From the NCBI RefSeq assembly GCF_000380245.2, contig NZ_HG428747.1, forward strand, positions 143,481 to 155,737: a stretch of 12,257 bases of DNA, given 5' to 3'. The position numbers and the translations under genes are program-made. The notes beneath the pieces were generated by a model. That model was given only the letters and a program-made list of their open reading frames with translations. It made no database searches and was not told the DNA's origin. Origin of the DNA: Bacillus massiliigorillae. Lineage in GTDB: Bacteria > Bacillota > Bacilli > Bacillales > DSM-1321. Below are positions 6,043 through 12,257 of this stretch, in pieces (within the stretch, counting starts at the first letter, position 1; each line of letters opens with the position of its first letter).

Positions 6043-7161
6043 ATGTACATTGAATCACTTAAGGTGAAAAATTACAGAAATTACGAAAAGCTAGAAGTGA
6101 GCTTCGAAAATAAAGTGAATGTCATTTTAGGAGAGAATGCTCAAGGTAAAACAAATATCATGGAATCTATTTATGTGTTAGCGATGGCAAAGTCTCACCG
6201 AACATCAAATGATAAAGAACTTATTCGTTGGGATGAAGAATATGCTAAAATAGAAGGAAGAATACATAAAAGAAATTCAACGATTCCACTTGAATTAGTT
6301 ATTTCGAAAAAAGGTAAAAAAGCCAAGTCTAATCATATTGAACAGCAGCGCTTAAGCCAGTATGTTGGAAATATGAACGTCGTAATGTTTGCTCCTGAAG
6401 ATTTAAACCTTGTAAAAGGAAGTCCTCAAGTAAGACGGCGATTTATTGATATGGAAATTGGACAAGTATCAGCTCTATATTTGCATGACTATAGCCAATT
6501 CCAAAAAATACTTCAACAAAGAAATCATTATTTAAAACTGCTGCAAATTAAGAAACAGACAGATCTAGCCATGCTTGATGTTTTAACGGAACAGTTTATT
6601 CAATATGCCGTCAAAATTATTGAAAAACGATTTCAGTTCCTTACCCTATTACAAAAATGGGCAGAACCGATTCATGATGGTATATCAAGAGGCTTAGAAA
6701 CGTTAAAAATACAGTATAAACCATCGGTAGATGTATCAGAATCAATGGATTTGTCGACAATGATTGATAAATACACTGAAAAATTTATCAAAATTAAACA
6801 AAGAGAAATAGATCGAGGAGTTACCCTTTTTGGACCCCATAGAGATGATCTTGCTTTTATAGTAAATGGGCGAGATGTACAAACATTTGGATCTCAGGGA
6901 CAACAAAGAACAACAGCTCTATCACTAAAATTAGCAGAAATTGAATTGATTCATGCTGAAATAGGTGAATACCCTATTTTACTACTCGATGACGTTTTAT
7001 CTGAATTAGATGATTATCGTCAATCACATCTTCTTAACACGATTCAAGGTAAAGTACAAACCTTTGTTACGACTACGAGTATTGAAGGAATAGATCATGC
7101 AACATTACGCGCGGCAGCTACTTTTCATGTTATTCAGGGAGATATGAAACAAGTAAAATAG
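6043..7161 (+). CDS. recF: DNA replication and repair protein RecF
   Basis: SMC/ABC-like ATPase that acts with RecO and RecR to load RecA at single-strand gaps and to help restart forks. 372 residues (B. subtilis 370). The Walker A motif GENAQGKT is at 30-37 (K36, T37). The KSHRTSNDKELIRWD block is at 50-64, and VKGSPQVRRRFIDMEIGQ at 124-141. The ABC signature GSQGQQR is at 283-289 and the Walker B motif ILLLDDVLSELD at 312-323 (D316, D317). The ATG has AAAGGA (6028-6033) 9 bases upstream. It lies between yaaA and remB, and its stop TAG runs straight into the remB ribosome binding site, indicating one transcript. Confidence 0.99.
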   Translation: MYIESLKVKNYRNYEKLEVSFENKVNVILGENAQGKTNIMESIYVLAMAKSHRTSNDKELIRWDEEYAKIEGRIHKRNSTIPLELVISKKGKKAKSNHIEQQRLSQYVGNMNVVMFAPEDLNLVKGSPQVRRRFIDMEIGQVSALYLHDYSQFQKILQQRNHYLKLLQIKKQTDLAMLDVLTEQFIQYAVKIIEKRFQFLTLLQKWAEPIHDGISRGLETLKIQYKPSVDVSESMDLSTMIDKYTEKFIKIKQREIDRGVTLFGPHRDDLAFIVNGRDVQTFGSQGQQRTTALSLKLAEIELIHAEIGEYPILLLDDVLSELDDYRQSHLLNTIQGKVQTFVTTTSIEGIDHATLRAAATFHVIQGDMKQVK

Positions 7162-7166
7162 AGGTG
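7161..7166 (+). promoter_or_regulatory. Ribosome binding site of remB overlapping recF stop
   Basis: GAGGTG begins on the last base of the recF stop codon. It lies 2 bases before ATG 7169 and 5 bases before ATG 7172. The second ATG is the better spaced and gives the family-like N-terminus MYISIGG. The arrangement favours coupled translation. Confidence 0.65.
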
Positions 7167-7171
7167 TCATG

Positions 7172-7399
7172 ATGTATATCAGTATTGGTGGTGAGGTTGT
7201 TATAAAATCTAAGGATCTTGTTGCAATCCTTGACCAACATATAGTCCACGAATCAAAGATTATGAGAGATTTTTTGAGAAAGACGACGGAGCATGTTGCT
7301 GAAGCAACAAAGGATACGTATAAATCAATCGTAATAACAACAGACAAGGTATATTTTTCACCTTTGTCTTCTTCAACCCTGATTAAGCGCACCTATTAA
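7172..7399 (+). CDS. remB: RemB/YaaB (extracellular matrix regulator-like)
   Basis: Small protein of the RemB (YaaB) family, which in B. subtilis is needed for expression of biofilm matrix genes. The biochemical activity is not clear to me. 75 residues against about 81 in B. subtilis. The family hallmarks MYISIGGEVVIKSKDLVAIL (1-20) and SIVITTDKVYFSPLSSSTLIKR (about 52-73) are present. The middle (about 21-50) is divergent and the C-terminus stops soon after the SPLSSSTL block, so the tail is shorter than in B. subtilis. It is placed between recF and gyrB as in Bacillus. An adjacent ATG at 7169 would add one Met. Confidence 0.9.
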   Translation: MYISIGGEVVIKSKDLVAILDQHIVHESKIMRDFLRKTTEHVAEATKDTYKSIVITTDKVYFSPLSSSTLIKRTY

Positions 7400-7404
7400 T
7401 ATGC

Positions 7405-7433
7405 TTACCTTGATAAATAGGTCATGTTATAAG
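7405..7433 (+). promoter_or_regulatory. Weak promoter candidate before gyrB
   Basis: TTACCT (7405-7410), 17 bases, TATAAG (7428-7433), in the 101-base gap between remB and gyrB. The -10 is good but the -35 poor. It may supply gyrB in addition to read-through. Confidence 0.28.
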
Positions 7434-7488
7434 GGTGAACGGAAAGATTATTAATGAATTCTCATAAGGAAATTCAAATAAAAAGTGC

Positions 7489-7495
7489 AGGTGAT
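7489..7495 (+). promoter_or_regulatory. Ribosome binding site deciding the gyrB start
   Basis: AGGTGAT pairs with the 3' end of 16S rRNA. Aligned to the full Shine-Dalgarno it gives standard spacing to TTG 7501, whereas ATG 7507 would be too far away. Confidence 0.6.
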
Positions 7496-7500
7496 ACGAA

Positions 7501-9429
7501 TTGACAATGGATCAAAAGGCTGATCAAGAACAAACATATGATGCGAGTCAGATTCAAGTATTAGAAGGTCTTGAAGCGGTTCGGAAGCGTCCTGGAATGT
7601 ACATTGGATCAACAAGTGAAAAAGGTCTACACCATCTAGTATGGGAAATTGTTGATAATAGTATTGATGAAGCATTAGCAGGATACTGTAACGAAATTAA
7701 AGTAACAATTGAAAGTGATAATAGCATTACCGTCCAAGATAATGGTCGTGGTATTCCAGTAGATATTCAGGAAAAAATGGGTCGACCAGCTGTAGAAGTT
7801 ATTCTTACAGTCCTTCATGCTGGAGGTAAGTTTGGTGGCGGAGGATATAAAGTATCAGGTGGACTTCATGGTGTTGGTGCATCTGTCGTAAATGCCTTGT
7901 CTACAAAATTAGAAGTATTTGTTCATAAAGATGGGAAAATTTATTACCAGCAATATGCAAAAGGTGTTCCGGTTGCTGATTTAAAAGTCATTGGTGAAAC
8001 AGATACGAGTGGAACAATTATAAAGTTCTGGCCTGATGGCGAAATATTCACTGAAACACTTGTTTACAATTACGATACCTTAGCTACTCGTTTACGCGAG
8101 CTTGCTTTCCTAAATAGAGGTATAAAAATCATCATAGCTGATGAACGTGAGAATAAAAAAGTGAATGAATATCACTATGAAGGCGGAATTGTTTCTTACG
8201 TTGAGCATTTGAATCGCACGAAAGAAGTACTTCATGAAGAGCCAATTTCTTTAATTGGTGAACGTGATGGTATTTCAATCGAAATTGCATTGCAATATAA
8301 CGATAGTTATACAAGCAATATTTATTCTTTTGCTAATAACATTCATACGTATGAAGGTGGTACGCATGAAGCGGGCTTTAAATCAGCACTAACACGTGTT
8401 ATTAATGATTATGCTCGTAAACAAGGAATGATTAAAGAAAATGATGCGAATCTTTCAGGAGATGACGTTCGTGAAGGATTGACGGGTATTATTTCTGTTA
8501 AGCATCCAGATCCTCAGTTTGAAGGGCAAACTAAAACAAAATTAGGTAATAGTGAAGCTAGAACAATTACTGATTCTATTCTTTCAGAAAAGCTGGAGAA
8601 ATTTATGCTTGAAAATCCAGTGGTGGCTAAGAAGATTGTCGAAAAAGGATTAATGGCTGCTAGAGCTCGAATGGCTGCAAAGAAAGCCCGTGAATTAACG
8701 CGAAGAAAGTCGGCTTTAGAAGTTTCAAGCTTACCTGGTAAGTTGGCTGATTGTTCGTCTAGAGATGCTTCTATTAGTGAATTATATATCGTTGAGGGTG
8801 ACTCAGCGGGTGGTTCAGCTAAACAAGGACGTGACCGTCACTTCCAAGCCATTCTACCTTTACGTGGTAAAATTCTAAATGTAGAAAAAGCTCGATTAGA
8901 TAAAATTCTTTCTAATAATGAGATTCGTACAATTGTAACGGCTCTTGGAACAGGAATTGGGGAAGAGTTTGATATTACAAAAGCTCGTTACCATAAAATC
9001 ATTTTCATGACCGATGCCGATGTTGATGGTGCACACATTAGAACGCTACTATTAACGTTCTTCTATCGTTACATGAGAAGTATCATTGAGCATGGCTATA
9101 TTTATATTGCTCAACCACCTCTTTACAAAATTACGCAAGGTAAAAAGATGGAGTATGCATACAATGATAGACAGCTTCAAGAAATTTTAAACACATTACC
9201 TGAAACACCAAAGCCAGGTTTACAGCGTTATAAAGGTCTTGGAGAAATGAATCCAGAGCAACTATGGGAAACAACAATGAATCCTGAAACAAGGACATTG
9301 CTACAAGTTTCACTTAAAGACGCAATTACTGCCGATGAAACGTTCGATATGTTAATGGGTGATAAGGTCGAACCACGTCGAAACTTTATTGAAGAAAATG
9401 CGGTTTATGTGAAAAACTTAGATATATAG
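7501..9429 (+). CDS. gyrB: DNA gyrase subunit B
   Basis: ATPase subunit of gyrase, which with GyrA introduces negative supercoils ahead of forks and transcription complexes. 642 residues (B. subtilis 638). The GHKL ATPase domain (about 15-235) has catalytic E49, N53, D80 in DNGRGIP (80-86), and the lid GGGGYKVSGGLHGVG (112-126). A transducer domain (about 236-405) follows. The TOPRIM domain has EGDSAGGSA with E432 and DADVDG with D505 and D507 as metal-binding acids, and the C-terminal block ends EPRRNFIEENA. The length is that of the shorter Gram-positive form, lacking the insert of E. coli GyrB. The TTG start is chosen from the ribosome binding site at 7489-7495; ATG 7507 would give 640 residues. 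A hairpin separates it from gyrA. Confidence 0.99.
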   Translation: MTMDQKADQEQTYDASQIQVLEGLEAVRKRPGMYIGSTSEKGLHHLVWEIVDNSIDEALAGYCNEIKVTIESDNSITVQDNGRGIPVDIQEKMGRPAVEVILTVLHAGGKFGGGGYKVSGGLHGVGASVVNALSTKLEVFVHKDGKIYYQQYAKGVPVADLKVIGETDTSGTIIKFWPDGEIFTETLVYNYDTLATRLRELAFLNRGIKIIIADERENKKVNEYHYEGGIVSYVEHLNRTKEVLHEEPISLIGERDGISIEIALQYNDSYTSNIYSFANNIHTYEGGTHEAGFKSALTRVINDYARKQGMIKENDANLSGDDVREGLTGIISVKHPDPQFEGQTKTKLGNSEARTITDSILSEKLEKFMLENPVVAKKIVEKGLMAARARMAAKKARELTRRKSALEVSSLPGKLADCSSRDASISELYIVEGDSAGGSAKQGRDRHFQAILPLRGKILNVEKARLDKILSNNEIRTIVTALGTGIGEEFDITKARYHKIIFMTDADVDGAHIRTLLLTFFYRYMRSIIEHGYIYIAQPPLYKITQGKKMEYAYNDRQLQEILNTLPETPKPGLQRYKGLGEMNPEQLWETTMNPETRTLLQVSLKDAITADETFDMLMGDKVEPRRNFIEENAVYVKNLDI

Positions 9430-9435
9430 AAAAAA

Positions 9436-9464
9436 GCAGGATAGCACCATCTATCCTGCCTTTT
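9436..9464 (+). terminator. Hairpin in gyrB-gyrA gap (partial terminator)
   Basis: GCAGGATAG (9436-9444) pairs perfectly with CTATCCTGC (9451-9459), with loop CACCAT, followed by CTTTT. It lies 6 bases after the gyrB stop. The short U run suggests an attenuator or RNA-stabilising hairpin rather than a full stop. A candidate -35 TTTACA at 9462 lacks a good -10. Confidence 0.6.
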
Positions 9465-9516
9465 ACATAGCAACGAAAAAAGATAAAGCAAATGCTTTCA
9501 AAGGGAGGTTTTCTCC

Positions 9517-12009
9517 ATGTCGGAAAGAGTAGTGGAAATTAACATTAGTCAGGAAATGCGAACATCATTCTTAGATTATTCTATGAGTGTAATTGTTTCA
9601 CGTGCACTTCCAGATGTCAGAGACGGTTTAAAACCAGTACACCGTCGTGTTTTATATGCAATGCATGATTTAGGTATGCATTCTGATAAAGCATACAAAA
9701 AATCAGCTCGTATCGTTGGAGAAGTAATTGGTAAGTATCATCCACATGGTGATTCTTCGGTTTATGGAACAATGGTTCGTATGGCGCAAGACTTTAACTA
9801 TCGTTATATGCTTGTTGATGGTCATGGTAACTTTGGCTCAGTTGACGGTGATGGAGCGGCCGCGATGCGTTATACAGAAGCACGTATGTCAAAAATCTCA
9901 ATGGAATTACTGAGAGATATCAACAAAGATACAATTGATTATCAAGATAACTATGATGGTTCAGAAAGAGAACCAGCTGTGCTACCATCTCGTTTTCCAA
10001 ACCTTTTAGTGAATGGTTCATCAGGAATCGCTGTCGGTATGGCTACTAATGTACCGCCGCACCAACTTGGAGAAACGATTGATGGTGTATTAGCAGTATC
10101 GGAAAATCCAGATATCACAATTGATGAACTAATGGAATATATTCCAGGTCCTGATTTTCCAACAGCTGGATTAATTCTAGGTCGTAGCGGAATTCGTAAG
10201 GCTTATCAAACAGGAAGAGGGTCTATTACTCTTCGCGCTAAAGTAGAAATTGAAGAAAAACCAAATGGTAAGCAAACAATTATCGTTACTGAAATTCCTT
10301 ACCAAGTGAATAAAGCAAAACTTGTAGAGAAAATTGCTGAATTAGCACGTGATAAGAAAGTTGATGGTATTACAGATTTACGTGATGAGTCTGACCGAAA
10401 CGGTATGCGAATTGTTATGGAAGTTCGTAGAGATGCTAATGCTAATGTAATTTTAAATAATCTATATAAACATACAGCTTTACAATCTAGTTTTGGTATT
10501 AATCTTCTTGCATTAGTTGATGGACAACCAAAAGTTTTAAATCTTAAACAGTGTCTTGTACACTACTTAGATCATCAAAAGGTTGTTATTCGTCGTAGAA
10601 CGGAGTTTGAACTTCGAAAAGCGGAAGCTAGGGCTCATATTTTAGAGGGATTACGTATCGCATTAGATCATCTTGATGAGGTTATCGCTCTTATTCGTAG
10701 CTCACAAACAACTGACATTGCAAAAGAAGGCTTAATGACTAATTTCTCTTTATCTGAAAAGCAAGCGCAAGCTATTCTAGATATGCGTCTGCAACGCTTA
10801 ACAGGTTTAGAGCGCGAAAAAATTGAAAATGAATTTCAAGCTTTAGTAGCGTTAATTGAGGAGTTAAGAGGCATTCTAGCTGATGAAGAAAAAATCCTAG
10901 AAATTATTCGTGTGGAACTTCAAGAAATTAAAGAGCGTTTTAATGATGAAAGAAGAACGGAAATCGTTCTAAAAGGCTTAGAAAGTATTGAAGATGAGGA
11001 TTTAATTCCACAGGAAAATATAGTTGTTACATTAACTCAAAAAGGGTATATTAAACGACTACCAATTTCTACTTATAAAGCCCAAAAACGTGGAGGTAGA
11101 GGCGTACAAGGTATGGGTACGAATGAAGATGATTTCGTAGAACATCTTTTAACAACAAGTACACATGATACTATTCTATTCTTCACGAACAAAGGAAAAG
11201 TATACCGTGCAAAAGGATATGAAATTCCTGAGTTTGGTCGTACAGCTAAAGGATTACCTATTATTAATTTGTTAGAAGTAGATAAAGGTGAGTGGATCAA
11301 CGCTATTATCCCTGTAAGTGAGTTTAAGGAAGATAATTTCTTATTCTTTACAACTAAGTTGGGGATTAGTAAACGTTCACCACTAGATTCTTTTGCTAAC
11401 ATCAGAAATAACGGACTAATTGCCTTAGGATTAAAAGATGAAGATGAACTTATTTCTGTTAAATTAACAGATGGAAATAAAGATATTGTTATTGGTACTA
11501 AGGATGGTATGATGATCCGTTTCCCTGAAACAGATGTACGTTCTATGGGACGAACAGCGACTGGTGTTAAAGGTATTACTCTTCGTGGTGATGATGAGGT
11601 TATTGGAATGGAACTTCTTGATGAAGGAGCGGAAATTCTAATTGTCACTCATAATGGGTACGGAAAACGTACTAATGAAAAAGAATACCGAATCCAAAGT
11701 CGAGGCGGTAAAGGTATTAAAACATGTAATATCACCGATAAAACAGGTAAACTTGTTGCCATCAAAACTGTAACTGGTGAAGAAGATTTAATGATTATTA
11801 CAGCAGCTGGCGTTATCATTCGTATGGCGGTTTGCGATATTTCTCAAACTGGTAGAAATACGCAAGGTGTAAAACTTATTCGTCTAGATAGCGATGATAA
11901 TGAATTTGTCTCTACTGTGGCTATTGTAGAGAAAGAAGACGAGTCAGATGTTGAAGAAGATATGTTAGAAGAAGAATCTTCAGGCGATCAAGAGATTGTA
12001 GAAGAATAA
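9517..12009 (+). CDS. gyrA: DNA gyrase subunit A
   Basis: Catalytic subunit of gyrase that cuts and rejoins DNA through a tyrosine and wraps DNA with its C-terminal domain to give negative supercoiling. 830 residues (B. subtilis 821). The winged-helix domain holds the catalytic Y119 in AAAMRYTEA (114-122), with the helix-4 region HPHGDSSVYGTMVRMAQ at 75-91. The tower and coiled-coil regions follow, including QAQAILDMRLQRLTGLE. The C-terminal beta-pinwheel (about 500-800) begins with the GyrA box QKRGGRG at 523-529, which marks gyrase rather than topoisomerase IV, and includes a later SRGGKG repeat. The protein ends in an acidic tail rich in Glu and Asp (about 805-830). Residue 84 is Gly where Asp or Glu is usual, and residue 81 is Ser where Ala is usual. 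ATG has GGGAGG (9503-9508) 8 bases upstream. Confidence 0.99.
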   Translation: MSERVVEINISQEMRTSFLDYSMSVIVSRALPDVRDGLKPVHRRVLYAMHDLGMHSDKAYKKSARIVGEVIGKYHPHGDSSVYGTMVRMAQDFNYRYMLVDGHGNFGSVDGDGAAAMRYTEARMSKISMELLRDINKDTIDYQDNYDGSEREPAVLPSRFPNLLVNGSSGIAVGMATNVPPHQLGETIDGVLAVSENPDITIDELMEYIPGPDFPTAGLILGRSGIRKAYQTGRGSITLRAKVEIEEKPNGKQTIIVTEIPYQVNKAKLVEKIAELARDKKVDGITDLRDESDRNGMRIVMEVRRDANANVILNNLYKHTALQSSFGINLLALVDGQPKVLNLKQCLVHYLDHQKVVIRRRTEFELRKAEARAHILEGLRIALDHLDEVIALIRSSQTTDIAKEGLMTNFSLSEKQAQAILDMRLQRLTGLEREKIENEFQALVALIEELRGILADEEKILEIIRVELQEIKERFNDERRTEIVLKGLESIEDEDLIPQENIVVTLTQKGYIKRLPISTYKAQKRGGRGVQGMGTNEDDFVEHLLTTSTHDTILFFTNKGKVYRAKGYEIPEFGRTAKGLPIINLLEVDKGEWINAIIPVSEFKEDNFLFFTTKLGISKRSPLDSFANIRNNGLIALGLKDEDELISVKLTDGNKDIVIGTKDGMMIRFPETDVRSMGRTATGVKGITLRGDDEVIGMELLDEGAEILIVTHNGYGKRTNEKEYRIQSRGGKGIKTCNITDKTGKLVAIKTVTGEEDLMIITAAGVIIRMAVCDISQTGRNTQGVKLIRLDSDDNEFVSTVAIVEKEDESDVEEDMLEEESSGDQEIVEE

Positions 12010-12013
12010 AATG

Positions 12014-12060
12014 AAGCTACTAATCCTTTCTGAGTAAAGAGGATTAGTAGCTTTTTTATT
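12014..12060 (+). terminator. Strong intrinsic terminator after gyrA
   Basis: AAGCTACTAATCC (12014-12026) pairs perfectly over 13 bases with GGATTAGTAGCTT (12041-12053), with some further inner pairing, and is followed by a six-T run (12052-12057). It lies 4 bases after the gyrA stop and separates gyrA from the rRNA promoters. Confidence 0.92.
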
Positions 12061-12079
12061 TGTTAATGGAAGGATAAAG

Positions 12080-12119
12080 TGAATTAAATAAATTTAATAT
12101 TCTAACTTTAATAAAAGAC
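12080..12119 (+). promoter_or_regulatory. AT-rich UP-element-like region
   Basis: Directly upstream of the P1 -35, almost wholly A/T with A and T tracts. This composition is typical of sites bound by the RNA polymerase alpha subunit at rRNA promoters. Called by composition and position only. Confidence 0.45.
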
Positions 12120-12148
12120 TTGCGTTTTATGTATAACGATTATATAAT
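12120..12148 (+). promoter_or_regulatory. Putative rRNA operon promoter P1
   Basis: TTGCGT (12120-12125), 17 bases, TATAAT (12143-12148). A G at 12156, eight bases after the -10, is the likely start. A perfect -10, a non-consensus -35 and AT-rich flank resemble Bacillus rrn P1 promoters. rrnO follows gyrA in B. subtilis, which supports the assignment. Confidence 0.8.
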
Positions 12149-12237
12149 AATAAAAGTCGATAAGGGCTTAACTAACTGGTCAAAAAAACTTGTTGACAAG
12201 GAAAGAATAAAATAGTAAAATAATAAAAGTCGTTAAG
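12146..12237 (+). repeat. Direct repeat at the two rRNA promoter start sites
   Basis: A 19-base motif AATAATAAAAGTCGNTAAG occurs at 12146-12164 and 12219-12237, 73 bases apart, with one difference (A against T). Each copy spans the end of a -10 box and the predicted start site, so the two promoters have the same initially transcribed sequence. Confidence 0.85.
12193..12221 (+). promoter_or_regulatory. Putative rRNA operon promoter P2
   Basis: TTGACA (12193-12198, perfect), 17 bases, TAAAAT (12216-12221). Predicted start G at 12229. It lies 73 bases downstream of P1 in tandem. The transcribed 16S gene and the boxA antitermination site are not within the window. Confidence 0.85.
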
Positions 12238-12257
12238 ATAAACGACCTAATCGTTCA

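Noticed and set aside
6747..6766. TTGTCGACAA palindrome within recF as a Spo0A or LexA site
   Set aside because: It lies deep in coding sequence, far from any promoter, and is explained by the codons there.
9481..9500. Catabolite-repression (cre) site on the minus strand before gyrA
   Set aside because: TGAAAGCATTTGCT resembles the consensus but lacks the central CG and has another mismatch. A simple AAAGC/GCTTT hairpin explains the symmetry.
11073..11648. 191-codon open frame on the minus strand inside gyrA
   Set aside because: It is antisense to the highly conserved GyrA C-terminal domain, is Ser/Ile/Pro-rich in a way typical of a shadow frame, and has no ribosome binding site.
1..12257. 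Mobile element, CRISPR array, defence island or novel system
   Set aside because: All coding space is filled by conserved core genes in the standard Bacillus order. No transposase, spaced repeats or unfamiliar ORF remains, and every gap over 150 bases is explained by origin, promoters or leaders.

Overview
The window is the chromosomal replication-origin neighbourhood of a low-GC Gram-positive bacterium, almost certainly a spore-forming member of the Bacillaceae. The gene order jag-yidC-rpnA/rnpA-rpmH on the minus strand, then oriC, then dnaA-dnaN-yaaA-recF-remB-gyrB-gyrA on the plus strand, is the classic Bacillus arrangement. The proteins resemble the Bacillus subtilis versions at nearly every conserved block I can recall. 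AT-rich DNA, strong AAGGAGG-type ribosome binding sites and several TTG/GTG starts fit the same assignment. I cannot name the genus or species from sequence alone.

Left arm (1-2163, minus strand): rpmH (ribosomal protein L34) is driven by a near-consensus sigma-A promoter and followed at once by a hairpin terminator or attenuator. Then come rnpA (RNase P protein), yidC/spoIIIJ (lipoprotein-type membrane insertase) and jag/khpB (RNA-binding KH-R3H protein). The last two overlap by 4 bp, and jag runs off the left edge.

Origin (about 2395-4436): oriC is bipartite. A DnaA-box cluster lies between rpmH and dnaA (six perfect TTATCCACA boxes plus several near matches, two pairs arranged face to face, and a perfect Spo0A box). 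A second cluster lies between dnaA and dnaN and ends in a perfect box, a GC-rich step, an array of DnaA-trios and an AT-rich stretch. The second part is the predicted unwinding site.

Right arm (2905-12009, plus strand): dnaA and dnaN (initiator and sliding clamp) are closed off by a strong hairpin after dnaN. yaaA, recF and remB follow, with recF and remB closely coupled. gyrB and gyrA are separated by a short hairpin. GyrA carries Gly where Asp/Glu is usual in the quinolone-resistance-determining region. A strong terminator follows gyrA.

Right edge (12061-12257): two tandem promoters with a shared downstream motif precede what is very probably a ribosomal RNA operon. The 16S gene itself lies outside the window.

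Together the genes cover replication initiation, clamp loading, recombination repair, supercoiling, ribosome and tRNA maturation and membrane protein insertion. I saw no mobile element, CRISPR array, prophage or undescribed system. The observations worth a second look are regulatory details and the GyrA substitution.
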